The notes under the pieces are model-generated. The model saw only the letters and a list, made by a program, of their open reading frames with translations. It had not been told where the DNA came from and ran no database searches. Made by a program: the position numbers and the translations under genes. From Serilophus lunatus (lineage: Eukaryota > Chordata > Aves > Passeriformes > Eurylaimidae), in contig VXBA01001255.1 in assembly GCA_013399895.1 (NCBI GenBank), forward strand, positions 310,001 to 374,000: a DNA stretch of 64,000 nucleotides. The letters are read 5' to 3'. Of this stretch, positions 52,287 through 64,000 are shown piece by piece. Position 1 is the stretch's first letter. The number at the start of each line of letters is the position of its first letter.

Positions 52287-54319
52287 AGACTAAGCTCCTG
52301 AAGAGTGTTTTCTCAGGGGTTGCAACAAGATGTGCAAGTGTGCCACGCTTGCTAAATATTAATTACTTGAAGATTCTAATGTGCAAAGTTAATGGTAATT
52401 TCACAACATGCTTATCTTTCTCCTCTGTTTTCTATCGATTAATATACTCAATTCTATTTGGGAATTATTAATTCAGTCACCTGAGAAGTCATAATGACAC
52501 CAAACATCTGGGCTTTGGAGTTGCTACCTCCTAGCTGAAGTTGAGTCTGACAGTGCTAAGCCTTCTCTGTTCAATCTGAAGGATATGCTTGGATGCACTA
52601 GAGGAGTGCAGAGAGGCAATCAAACAACTGGCCTGTTCTTGCTTTGATGTGCAAATACATAATGGTTGTCAGTGTCTGCCCTTCACCATGTTCACAAGAA
52701 GTTCTCAGGGAAGTGGAGCACTGTTGCCCTTCTACAGGTTACTGGTATGAGGGCAGGTCTGTGTGGGATGCAAGTGGTGTCAAGGCCCTCCAGGCTGCCC
52801 ATATTTAAAAAAAGTTGATCTTAATCATCCAGCCACAGATTTCAACTAGGATACATTCAATTTTTATTTTTTTAAGCATCTTGGAGAATAAATTCTCTTA
52901 ATGGTGTATATATTGTGATGACAAGGTCTTACCTGCACTGTGGCACAGAGACCAAAGGACATTTGGTACTGCTGAGTGGGCCATCACTGGAATCTGTTTG
53001 ATGCATGAAGAAGCAGCTGCCTGGGGATGTCCTGGAGTCCCAAGCTATAAGTCTTGCTCTAAGGACAACATTTGCTGTGTTTAGTTACGTCCTGCTTTCT
53101 GGATCCAACACCATTCCAAGTTCATGGGACAACTCTAAGTTTAGAATTCCTTTGTCTGGATTCCACCAGTTTTCAATTCCCACTGCCCTATGAGATATCC
53201 AGGAAGCATTTCAAAGCATATAGCAAAATTCCATTTTTAGCAACCTAGATCTGAAAAACTCTGCCTCTTTATCTTCCTTGTAAGGTTGCAACTATGATAT
53301 TAGTTCGTGACAGCAATTATTGATGGTGTCATTAAGGATAGGATAGCATTCCTGGAAATGCATTTAATATTTTCCCCGTTTTTGCTGCAGGGACAGTGAT
53401 AAATGGTGGCAGAATGAGATGTAAAAACAACCAAACAGGGAGAGAGGAAGTGGGGGTTAAAGAAGTCCATGTTCATTGTTTGCCCTCCTTTGTGAGGAAG
53501 TGAGATTTTGTGAACTAAAGTGTAATCGTCATAAAATAATGACTTGCACCCAAACCTCATCATTATTTATTTTCTATTTTCAGCATCAATTATGTTCTAA
53601 AGTATGGACAAAGGAATAACCCCTTCACATTGCACTCCCAACAGGCTGTTACAGTTGGCTTGAAAAGACAGCTGCTATTTCACCATGCTGCTCTGATTGT
53701 TACAAACATATTGTTTTAGAGCCTAACAGCTGAGTAATAGATGCATATGTACATGATGTTATATCTCTTTCTGTGTTCACTCTTTCAGTAATCTCTGCAC
53801 TTAATTCTCAATATGAACTTTATTGATCCATGATTGTAGCTCAGTAAGATGGACGTATTCCCTTGCGTCTGAGTCAAGCACAAATATGTGTGTCTAAAAT
53901 AGACTCTGGGGAAAGGCTTTTTTTGACTGCATGGGCTGTGATTAATATAGGCACACACCAGGGGGCTAAAGAGGTGTTGGGAGAGGGAGGGATGAGGGGA
54001 AAGGAATTGGGTGAAGCTTGGTTAAGCTTAACAGCTTTCCTGTGGCAGGAGATCCTCTCGCCTGTTTGTTCGTATTTTCAACTTGCTAAATGATGCAGGT
54101 TCAGTGTGATACTTGTTTAAAAGTGAGTGATGGGACTATGTGGAGGGAATGTTCTGAGGAACATACTGTATTTAGGCTTCCAGGTTAGGATGTGATGAGT
54201 AGTTTCTTTTGGACATACACTAGCTGAGGGCTAATGTTAAAATGAACAATCTACAGCAAACTCAAGGTAGTCTTGTGAATCCTGCAGGTTTCCTGTCCAG
54301 ACGTCCTCAAGGGGACCTT

Positions 54320-54394
54320 CTGAGCTTCATTCCATGACAATCAGTAAGAAAAAGCAGAATGTTTCCTTTGCTAGACTAGAAATGAAACACTATC
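54320..54394 (+). repeat. Copy B of the unnamed 75-bp dispersed repeat
   Basis: Same-orientation partner of 52212-52286, about 2.1 kb downstream. The 3' part is almost identical (CTAGAAATGAAACACTATC shared without a mismatch) and the 5' part is more diverged. The right edge is sharp: similarity stops after ACTATC in both copies. Confidence 0.8.
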
Positions 54395-57300
54395 TGGCAG
54401 GTGAGGGAAGGTGAAGGAAGAAAGTTCATTTGTTCTGAGCCACTTGCCACTCATTACTGTCCTGATGCTTTGTAATAAGCTGCAGAGATGCACCTCTTTT
54501 CCTTCCTGTTCTTATGCTCAGAATGTTCATGATGTATTGGTCATGACTAAATGCTTATGCTAGAAATCATGGCTAAGTGTGAACCTTTCTCTGTTGTACC
54601 CATATTTCATTTACTCTCCTGTCCTCTGAGTAAATAAAACCTGTAGAGATGTGCGTAGACAAGTCTGCAGAACTGCTGCTATACCGAGTGTTTGATCAGA
54701 AACTTGTGGACTGCAGGGAGGTTATGTTCAGAGCATTCCTACTCAGCCTACAGGAAGATTCATTTCCAGAATGTTAAAACTGATGTTAAAACAAACCACG
54801 TGCCTTCTGGTAAGGCAACTAAAAAGGATAAGGAAATGGCCAATGATGAGCTGCCAGTATTTTCTAATTAATCACAGGCTGTTGCAATTTACCTACTAAA
54901 AGACAGGCAACACTTTATGATGACATAATCTGTGGGGGACTTGATGGTACCCTCCAGGAATGTAGTATCATGCCTCATTTTGTCATTGGCTTTTGAAGCA
55001 TCAGGCTGAGTAGAATGAAGAAAAAAACCCCACATTTCTCTCCTGGCCTGAATATCACTGAAAGAAATTAAGTGCCACTGCTTTAAAACTGTCTGGGACT
55101 GTGAGTGAACCAGGCTGGGTTGGAGTACAATTAAAGATACACTTCACAATTTATCGAGTTTGACTCCAGGTTTGGTTTTTTCATTGTTGTTGGTGTTTTG
55201 TTGTGTTTTTAAGCACGGATCCATAGACAGCACTATCAGAAACCCAAACAACAGTTCCAGGTTGGAGCTCATGTTCAAGTGGAAAGCATGGCCAAAGGCT
55301 CAACACATACAAATTTCAGTGCTAGGACAGACAACTACATTGATGGATTCTGAGCTCTGTCATAGCACTGGGCATAGGACCTCGCACAGAAAGCATGGAT
55401 TTTAGTTTGCAGTTTGAAATGTCTGCCTCTGTGTAAACCTTCGAGGGAGATGCCATACTTGAACCTAGGTGGTTGGAACAACAGCAGCGAATTATGTCCT
55501 CATGTATCATTGGCAAAACAATCTCAATGACGTAGGAAATCTGTGCAAAGTAGGAAACTTGCAGGTCTCCACAGATACCTTCCAATGCCTTTAGTGCAAC
55601 AGAATTATTTCTTCAGCAGCCATCAGAATCTGCATCTTGATTGTATTGGAGCTTTTCCATTATTAAATCCAAAGACAGAAAGGAAATCCATGGTGCGTTT
55701 AGGAAAAGGAACTTAGCATCTTGGGTCGCAGGCAATTTTCCCGTTTCATTTACCTCGATATTTAGCTCTTCATGAACTCCATTTAGATAAAACTCAAGAC
55801 TTAATTGAGTAAGAACCACATTTTAAGTACACTGCTTAGGAGAAAAGGCATGGGGATATTTATGCTCATGTTTGAGGCCCTAAACAAAAATATTCCTCCT
55901 CTAACATCTGGAGGAAATACCATTCTACAGTCTAGTACTGGAGCCAGTTCTCAGTTTGAAGAAGTTGGTTAGATTTGTCTATTTCTTGAGGCAACCTATC
56001 AAACTGGAGACTGGTCTCTTGCAAATCTTCCTTTTCTTTGCTGGTGTCTCAACCTAAGATATCCTCCCTCGTGAGTTTGAAGGGGATGTGCATTTCCTTG
56101 AGCTCTGTTTACTATTCCTTTATTAAAAAGAAGATCACCTAGCTATCTCCTGGGGGACTTGCTGAAGCCGATTGACTTTTCAAGCTGTTCCCACTTTATT
56201 GATCTTCTGTCTGAAAAAATTCCAACAGGTTTATTCTCCCAAGACAAAGTGTTTTGTGTTAGATGAGCTTCTGAGTGCTGAGAGCAAAAGATGACAGGAA
56301 AAGGAGGCTTTTCAGGGGTAAAATTATGCCTGAACCAACTGTGGTTTGAAAGATATTAGGCAGTGAAGTCTGAGGGCATGATAGTGCGGGAGGAATCAGT
56401 TGGATGCTTTCAGAGCTGCCCACAAATGACCAGCAGTTGGGGTGGTAGAAGAGGATTCCTACATTGAGCATCTGCCCTATGTATCACAGTTATTTGTTAA
56501 CCTTGGTAATAAGCAGCAAGCTTACCTTCATGGAAGTCTGTATCCATGCAATCTTAGACCCCAGTGTCTGCATCTTGAAAACATGTTAACTAGAGTCGAG
56601 GTTATTAATCCTCGTGCTCAGGGAATGAATGAGGCTCACACTCAACCAGTGCAAGTATGAAATACCCTCTTGCAATGTAGCACTGGATTTAACTGCATTA
56701 TGACAGGTGTCATCCAGCTGCTTATCTGAGTATTGCCCAAGCCAAGAAACTGGGTGACAGCTTTCTTTCATTTTTGCACTCACATCCCTGTCCTTATATT
56801 TTGCAATCAAAATTCTCCACTCTGAGGAACTAGGAGAGGATATAGTGTCATAATCTGAATGTCTGGATGAGAAAGGAACAGAATCATTTGAAACCATTCA
56901 GGACAACCCTGGTTTATTGCCTAGTGACCAAGTCGTATAACCAGGTCACCCCACAAAGCAAGGGGTGTAATCTACAGAAAAGGATTGCCAGCTGTGTAAT
57001 CTGGCCTGAGAGCTCCTTCTGTCTGGTGAATTATGATGTCTGTCTCATACAATTCTCCAAAATGTTAGTTCAGAAGGTTGGGAGGGTTTGCAGACCCTGT
57101 CACAGATATTTCAGTAGTAATTGGAATGGATAAGCTTCACAGGAATGTGCTGATTTTGTTTTTTTTTATTTATTTATTTCTTATATTGAAAGAGAGCTGT
57201 GCTGAAGTCTGTTCTGGTGGGAATATGTCATCACAAAATATCTGTTGAGAACAGTATTAGCCTGAGGCCTATTTGTGTTTTTTATGGCTCCAAATTCTGT

Positions 57301-57754
57301 TTGCTTTTTAAGAAAACTAAACTTGCCTTATTGCTTTGTCTTGTCTGTACAGGTTAAAACTTAGAAGTTTTTTAGAAATGCAGATTTCTGAAAAATACAA
57401 AATTGTGAAATGTATTACATTTTCTTGTTAATAATGTTATTAGTCTATATGTTTATAAATATAGACAGATATGCACAGATATGCAGTATACAGATATAGT
57501 GTGTCCTGACCTTTGTGTGTAAATTACCAATATTATTCATTCACTTGCATATAATAGGGTCACACTGACTTTAACTAATTTGGGATCTGGTGCTATCTTA
57601 CTAGTTCTGGAAAAGTAGCATATAGAGTCTCTCAGTCATTTTGTGACTGGAGTTAATTTTGCATTGCCAGGTCCTCAGCTGTCTCAGGTGGCTGCATTTC
57701 ATGAGCTTTTTATTTTTGGGAATAGTAAGAATCACTTTTTCCCCAGGAAGCTAA

Positions 57755-57830
57755 GTTAAGTAAATGGGAAACTGGAGTGCTGAGGGGCCTTGCCTGGGGT
57801 CAGTCAGGATTCTGTGGTATTTATTGTGTG
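57755..57830 (-). mobile_element. MIR-like SINE fragment, minus orientation
   Basis: AATGGGAAACTGGAGTGCTG, AGGGGCCTTGCCTGGGGTCA and GTCAGGATTCTGTGGTATTT match the reverse complement of the MIR core ('atgggaaactgaggcacagag...gacttgcccagggtcac...gagtctgtggcag'). Confidence 0.62.
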
Positions 57831-58659
57831 GGTGTGCTGCTGGGGGCAGTAGCCTTTCTGGGTAACAACAAGTAGGGGAGTTACAGGTAGATGTAAGGCT
57901 TGTGGGAGAGGCTTCACCTGATGTAGGGGCTGGAATATGTTGCAGGCTGACTGTCGGTTTGGGGAACTGTCTGCAATATTTAATATCTGCGTCTAAGGAA
58001 CTGGCCTAAATTACCTCGATCACTGCCCTTTTGTCTTAAACAGTTTTGCAAAAATTTGCTGATAGCTCGAAAAATTTAATATGGCTTGTGTTATTTTAGA
58101 GATGACTCAGGTTCATCTAAATGTCCCCACAGCCCATCACTGATTCCAAAACAGGTAGACAGTAACAAAGGCAAGTGTCTGGTAAACTACCATCCTGGCC
58201 ACAACCACTATCCCATGGGATGTGAGTGGACACTGATGTTTGCATCCCAACTGAGAAACGGTGATTTGAGTCACCTGTCTCCCTCTTTTATAAAGGTATA
58301 ATGACTTCCTGTCAGGGTCGTTTGTATAGCACAGACTGTGCTTATTCTCTGAGTGGATAAAAGTACTTCTTTGTTAAGCTCATGTAGCACAAAATGACAG
58401 AGTTTAGCGATGGGGCAGTTCCATAGTCTCCCCCTGACATTTTGCTCAAAACACATTTAAGGGGAATTCCAGTTTAAATATGCATCTAATAGAGTGGATG
58501 TCAAATTGAATTTCTACAACTGCTTCAGAAAGTCTTACATTCAGAGCACTTTCTTTGGCTATAAAGTAATGCAAATTAAAATGATTAGCTACTTTAGAGA
58601 ATTGTTAGAGAAGGATTTTTAGCTATAGTAATAAAAGTAGAAACCTGGGAAGGGCCTTG

Positions 58660-58930
58660 TTTCTGATTAACTATCTAATTAATATCTTATTAATTGATGA
58701 GGCTTTGTCACCAAAGATGCCTTTTATCTTTGAGGCTATTAAAGTGTCCCTAGACCAAATTTCTTGAATATGTGTTGATAAGGCCATCTTTGCTGAGTCA
58801 GTCAAGTGCTTGAAATCAAATCAATATGCTGCCTTTTCAGGGATGCATAAAACACCTCTTTGGAAAATCGGAATACACCAGAATCAAGAACACGATAAAT
58901 ATGTCAGATCTTTTAGACAGTATAAATGGA
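58660..58930. promoter_or_regulatory. Candidate intronic enhancer or conserved element
   Basis: A dense set of transcription-factor-like words lies in non-repetitive sequence. There are TAATTA-type homeodomain cores in CTAATTAATATCTTATTAAT near 58675-58695, GATA-type words at 58724-58729 and 58775-58782, and TGCTGAGTCAG (MARE/AP-1-like) starting at 58791. No repeat or coding frame explains it. Function is inferred only from motif density. Confidence 0.3.
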
Positions 58931-61900
58931 AAATGAGTAACGATGAAGTATAGTTCTTCAGAGCTGTTAAAACATAATGTTTTTACATAGACTCTACAGT
59001 AGTGAAATGACCAGAGCAGAAAAAGTAGACGACCTCGTGAAGACGTACTATCTTAGCTCCAAGTTGGCCCTGTTTCAAGGCAGCTGAACTCTGTCTTGGG
59101 TGGTGTCTGCAGGGTTGTGGTATCCTAATCTCACGTGATGAGGTTCTGTGAGGTACCATTTCTGCCAGTGAGCATCAACTTTGCCTGACCACAATAAGGA
59201 TTGCCAGAAGATCATCAGTGATGTAATGGGGCTAGCATGCAGTTAAGGAAGTGCTTATCCCAGCTTTTGAGAAGAAGCCATTTCACATTTTATCGGGTCT
59301 TTCTTTATATTCTTTTTTCTGCCAGCAACTGTTGGGAAATCCATATCATACTTCTCTGCTTATCTCTGCTCTCTTCATTTTATAATGCTATAGAGTGCAT
59401 AAGTCACAGTGAAGTCCTGATACCATTTGGCACCTACTTCCAGTAGTAATTCTCATACATATCCTCACAGAATAATATTTAAAATGTAGAACACTGGAAC
59501 ATTATAATAAATTATGAACCTTTGGTCTCAGCCAGGATAGCAGAGATCCTTCCCCTTCATTTGTGCTGCCAGCTTAATGCATGGAATTTTCTAATCTATT
59601 TAGGGTGAGGTACCTCTTGCTTTGTGTTAGTTGTGTGTTGGTTGCTCTGCTCTCCCTTTACATTGAAGGGTGGAAGATACCTTAAGAGAGCAATATATAT
59701 TCTCATCTATTTTATGGTGAATAAATTGTCCTCTAAAGTGAATAGTCTCTGCCTATAGGTAGAGAAAAAACATGGACAGGCTAGGAAATTAGAGTTAAAT
59801 TTAGGCTAAATGATAGCTAAATTTAAGATGAGATAAATGGCCATGGCATAGAGAAGATGGACTCTTACAACAGGAGAAGTAGAGTTATTTCAATTTCACA
59901 ATAGCAGGCACCAAACTTTGTTGCTTTTGTACTTGCTTATTGTGGGCTATTCTGCAGCAGAATATAAAGCAATTCTTAGGAACCATTATACCTGCAGCCT
60001 GCTTGCTCTGATCAGGATGCCATATTCTCAAAATATATGGTATACTTTGATACAGGCTTTTATTGCACAGACTCTTGCCTGCCATCAGGTGTTTGGTTTT
60101 ATTTCTCCTTCAAAGTAAAGATTTTGCCATCTTTTGGTAGAAGTAAAGTGTTGAGACAGCTTGAGAGCTGCCCTTAGCCAAATCTGTGTCCTAGAATGGC
60201 TGAAATATACTGTCTCTAAAAGTCTTAGATCAGGGAATGTCACTCTGGTGCTCAAAGTGTTTTTTTCTTTTTGATCTGGCAAGTCCTACTTCAGCTTTGC
60301 CAAGCATCCCTCACTTTTTCTGCCATTTGCTGCAATTCCCTTTTTGTTTCTTAAAAGAGACTCTTGCTTGTTTGGGTGCTTCTACATATTATTTTAGATC
60401 TGAAACTTTTTCTGCTTTTCCAGAGAAACAGTGTATCTGGAGGTAAGGGAAAGCTCAGGTGCAGAAGAGAGCAGAGACTGGGGCAAGACAGCACATTTTT
60501 TTGATGGTGAAGGCTTTTTAGGCACCCAATGGCACATTGTTCTGGATGATCAGTGATTGCTGGAGATATCCAAAGCACCACTGTGTTCCTAAAGTACAAG
60601 AGTCATAAAAACATATGGCTTTCAAGTTAGTCTCCACCATCCCTGTAGGGTAAATATACAAAAACTGCATCTCCAGGGACTGTTCATGCCCATCTGAGTA
60701 GTCATTTCTACTAAGGAATGATTGGTCTGAACAGTCCCCCTGCCCTGTGTGATGATGATCAAACGAAATGCTAATGAGCGATCAGCTGCTAGAAATATGA
60801 CTGACATTCACATTTCCTGTGTTTTATTGGCCGTAAATCCACAGGTAGAATATTCTGTATCCTTTTGTTTAACCTCGAGACATCCAGTGTCCCCCTAAAG
60901 GCTCCTATTGAGCAAACAAGAGAGGCTACCTCTCAGTCAAGAATAAAAAAGAATCTATGAGGAAAAAAAAGGAGGAAAGTAGTGTTCCTGGTTAGCTCCT
61001 ATCACCTTCATTTTCAACTACGAATCACAATGACTAATGCATCACGGCAGTTCATTTTGCCTTGTCAGTCTCCACTATACATTATAGATGGAAATTTATC
61101 AACAAAGGTCATCTTCAAGCCTTTCAGATGCTTGGTGATGGGAATTGCCATTAATCAAAAAGGAAAGACGGTGGAGGAAGGGCGCTGGTAACATAAAAGA
61201 AATTGAGGTGGATATTCTGCTGTTTACATGACATACAAACTAAAAGGAAAAAAAAAAAAGTTTTTCAAGAGAAATTACCAAAAACTATGATCTCCTTGAA
61301 CTTTTTCCCCAATCTGATCTCTGGTTTTAGATACTTTTGAAACTTCGTGGCACTGAAAGTCCTCCAGAACTAATTCCAGAAGTACTGAGAATGTAAACCC
61401 TTGGTTTTATTTTGGTTGTGTTAAATACTCTGGGTTTATGTCAGTTTTTCTATTTTTATTTTTTTTTCAAGAAAGATCTTCCTGTTAAAGATTGGTCCTT
61501 GAGGTATCCATGACAAAAGATATAATTGGACTAGAAAAAGTAGTCATAGAATGACCAGAGGCATGAATAGATTGTACAAGGAGTAAACAAGGAGTGTTCA
61601 GATTGGAAAAATTCTGTGGGAATATGACAATCAGTGAAATCACAAATGACAGTGTGGGGCTCCATGGTTTTGTACTTACTGAGTGGTAGAAATGGGCTCT
61701 GATGTATATTATTAGTTAAAATAGAAAATATAATAAAATATTATAAAATTAGTTAAAAGGGAGCACCTCTTCATGCTCCACACAGTTGTGGTGTTTATTG
61801 CCATATGACAGCAGTTGCCAAAAGCTTCCCTGTGGGATTAGACGGATTTATGGAACTAAAAGCCCACTGATGGCTCTTGAACACAAAGCCATCATCTTCA

Positions 61901-62399
61901 GTTTAAAAACTCTGTGATATTGCTGTAGGCTGGGAAATTTCACCAGGAACAGTACCATATGCTTGCTTGGTTTCTGTTCACTTCCCCAAACTTTCATCTT
62001 GACCCTTAGTTTTCTTTAGAGGGATGGAGACAAAGGGAGGCAGTTTTTTTTGTTTGCAATGGTAAAATATTCTGATTTTATATTTAATATTTTAATATAT
62101 TATAGTTGGATAAAAACAAACTCTCAGCAAAGTTGTGTTCTGTTAAGGGAAAGGTTCACTGACTACAGGTACTGGAATTTTCTTGGTTAGTAAGTAGGCT
62201 TAAGTCCACAGGGCTACTGTGGGTGTCTCTGTTGTAAAATGTCCGTATTCAGATTTACATCAGCTCCAGAGAGGGAAGGACTCAGAAGTAAAGTTTTTTT
62301 TTAATCTCCATTGAAGCCATTTTTGGTGCTATAAGACAACAGTACCCATGGTGTTCTGGCTGTGGGTTTAGAAGACCCTTTGGGATGATCTAGTTGGTC

Positions 62400-62423
62400 T
62401 TTTTTTGTTGTTGTTGTTGTTGT
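62400..62423. repeat. T-run followed by (GTT)n microsatellite
   Basis: Seven T bases lead into about five GTT units. It could be the decayed tail of a retrotransposed element, but no recognisable body lies beside it. Confidence 0.85.
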
Positions 62424-63198
62424 AGCCTTGCTTCGGTAAGAGCGGGTCTTTCTGGGCACTACCTCATTAAAAGTTGAATTTACTTTCCACTTTGGGGACT
62501 AAGAGCTGGACCTGGATTTCTCAGGTTTTCTTGAGGTAGGCAATGAAATTATCCTTTAGAGACAGAGAAGGAGAGCCCATGGAGCTGGACTAGCAGTGAT
62601 AGGTGGCACCATGACTCCTGCTTCTGGGGGAGCACTGCTAGACTCCTGCCCATTCCCTGCCTGGCAGTGGCAGTGGTTACTCTTCAGCTGGGGCTGGATC
62701 AGCTGCAGCACCAACTCTGTGTTTCTATCCCAGGCATTTGGCTGCCCGAGGCAAGTTCTGTCTTTGCCTGGGCTTATAAGCAGCCCTAAGAGATGAAAGT
62801 GTGCTCCTCTCTTTTGTACGTAAGTACCAAAAAGGCTTTGGCTGCTGACAGCCATAGTCAGCAGAAGCTAAGATCTAGTCTAGAGTGTTCAACAAGGAAG
62901 AAAAGAGATAATCTCAAATAGTTCAGGGAGGTCAAGCCAGAGAACGCTCAATGGCTGATACTCTTTCAAAAGGGAGCAGCCTCTGCCCTGCCTATATGTT
63001 AGGGGACCAGTTTTTTGCATGTTGTGCTAAGTTTTATGTGTTTGGCCTTGCCAGCCTGATGTAGGATTCTGTGCTCCAGTAAGAACCCATTTAGTCATCT
63101 GGTGCTAAGCAGTGTGGTAGGGTTAGTGCTGAGACACCTTTTGCCCCAGCCCTGAATCACTTATGGTCACCAAGGTAGCTGGCGAGAGGGATTTACAG

Positions 63199-63241
63199 CT
63201 GGAGGTACTTCTGGGGTACCTCCAGAGTCCCTCTGGACTCT
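63199..63241. repeat. Two abutting perfect hairpins
   Basis: The first has arms CTGGAGGTAC and GTACCTCCAG (10 bp) around a 7-nt loop. The second has arms AGAGTCC and GGACTCT (7 bp) around CTCT. They share the two bases at 63224-63225, so full pairing of one shortens the other by two base pairs. Confidence 0.9.
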
Positions 63242-64000
63242 AACTCAGGAGGGGTCTTTTCTCAGTGTGTCATAGCTTCAGAAAGGTCTTTGTCTCAGCG
63301 AGGGCAATTTGAGGGGATGGAAGGCAAAGTAAGAAACGGAAACAAATTGTTTCAGAAGTGATGGAAGATTGGCAGCCTGATTTCTTGTGTTGTGCAGTTG
63401 AGTTCTTTGCAGTATATTAATATGTGATCTGTGTTTGAATGTTTTTCTGCAGCTGGATGTTCAGAGAATGTGCCTGCTCTCATGTTTCATGGGATTTGAT
63501 TTTATACTGCAGCTTTTCTTTGAGCCCTCATAATTGCTCTCCTTTCACTGGTTGTTGATTTTCATGAAACTTGTAGAAACTTGGTTCCTCTTGGGTTTTT
63601 GTTTCTCTGTCAAACTGGGAGAAAATTGGCCAGTGGGTAAGAGCAAGAAGTTGTCTGGGGGATATGGGCAGACAGTTTTCAGGCCCATGAGAAGAGAAAC
63701 AAATATTAATCTGGTCTCTGTGTGTTCCTGTTGCTCTCTGAAGTGCACAGGGAATCAGAATATTCTCCTGCTCATTTAAGCAGAGCTGTGCCTCCATACA
63801 ATTCTGTGTGTGGGACTGCAGGTATGTGTAGTGGGACTATTAATCTGGAGATGAATGCATAAACTTTAGAAAATGGCTGAGAATCTAAACTCAAAACCAT
63901 GGTGGCTCCTTCTCCACACATAGTCAGGGAGAGTCGCAGACAGAAGAGAAATCCCCCAACAGGAGAGTTGGTGTCACAAGTACACTCCAGGAGGTTGACT

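Larger units (their letters stand above)
25259..64000 (+). other. SORCS1: 5' part of the following long intron
   Basis: After the donor no further SorCS exon was found: the expected next peptide (STDYGTTYEKLNDKV) has no match by eye in any frame to the window end. The region holds CR1 and MIR remnants, homopolymers, a T/G-rich tract and an unnamed repeat pair, listed separately. I recognise nothing in 26600-32200, 36300-39200, 42800-49500 or 59000-63100 beyond short homopolymers, simple repeats and occasional small hairpins. A distant unrecognised small exon cannot be excluded without alignment to a transcript. Confidence 0.75.

Noticed and set aside
55322..56897. Three successive minus-strand frames (near 56897-56586, 55819-55613 and 55585-55322) with protein-like composition; considered as a decayed retropseudogene.
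   Set aside because: I could not match them to any family, the intervening sequence is full of stops in all frames, and no poly-A or target-site duplication was seen. A TBLASTN hit to a single protein across all three would overturn this.
62330..62400. GACCCTTTGGGATGATCTAG resembling old CR1 phrase 'ggaccatt..gatcatctag'.
   Set aside because: A single diverged phrase next to a simple repeat; not enough to call an element.
1..64000. Search for tRNA, rRNA, CRISPR, bacterial or phage genes, endogenous retroviral genes, CpG islands.
   Set aside because: Nothing seen by eye. The window reads as vertebrate intron throughout apart from the one exon.

Overview
The window looks like part of a bird nuclear genome. 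It is AT-leaning, has few transposable elements, and its recognisable repeats are CR1 LINE tails (two of young-avian type, others old amniote CR1-L-like) plus a few MIR-like SINE remnants. There is no dense gene layout, no operon, no tRNA or rRNA, no CRISPR array and no CpG-island-like stretch. Species cannot be told from the sequence.

Only one coding segment can be supported: a 68-nt internal exon on the + strand at 25191-25258. It has a long polypyrimidine tract and CAG acceptor in front and a consensus GTAAGT donor behind. Its conceptual translation (LTKLYDFNLG...SVTESSLW) is characteristic of the N-terminal part of the VPS10P beta-propeller of SorCS sorting receptors. It fits SORCS1/SORCS3 rather than SORCS2; SORCS1 is my preferred call. 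The next SorCS segment (STDYGTTYEKL...) was looked for and not found. So 1-25190 is read as the end of a very long upstream intron (probably intron 1) and 25259-64000 as the start of another long intron.

Region by region: 1-8000 is intronic with nothing recognised. A minus-oriented CR1 lies at 8020-8312. A paired-hairpin segment is at 9574-9610, CT-rich tracts at 13.3-13.5 kb, and an (AAT)11 microsatellite at 14463. Old CR1 and MIR remnants follow at 15.2-19.0 kb, with an assembly gap inside poly-T at 17964-17984. The exon is at 25.2 kb with a MIR remnant just downstream. An ancient CR1-L-like fragment is at 33.3 kb, a younger CR1 at 35.0-35.5 kb, a CR1 tail at 39.8 kb and an old CR1 at 42.2 kb. 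There is a 200-bp T/G-rich tract at 49.6 kb, a pair of unnamed 75-bp repeats at 52.2 and 54.3 kb, and a reverse MIR at 57.8 kb. A homeodomain/GATA/MARE-motif-rich stretch lies at 58.7-58.9 kb, and a second paired-hairpin segment at 63.2 kb.

The many short reading frames elsewhere are at chance level for this much non-coding DNA and are left out. I did not find a new biological system here. The items worth a second look are possible intronic regulatory elements, the unnamed repeat pair and several perfect inverted repeats.
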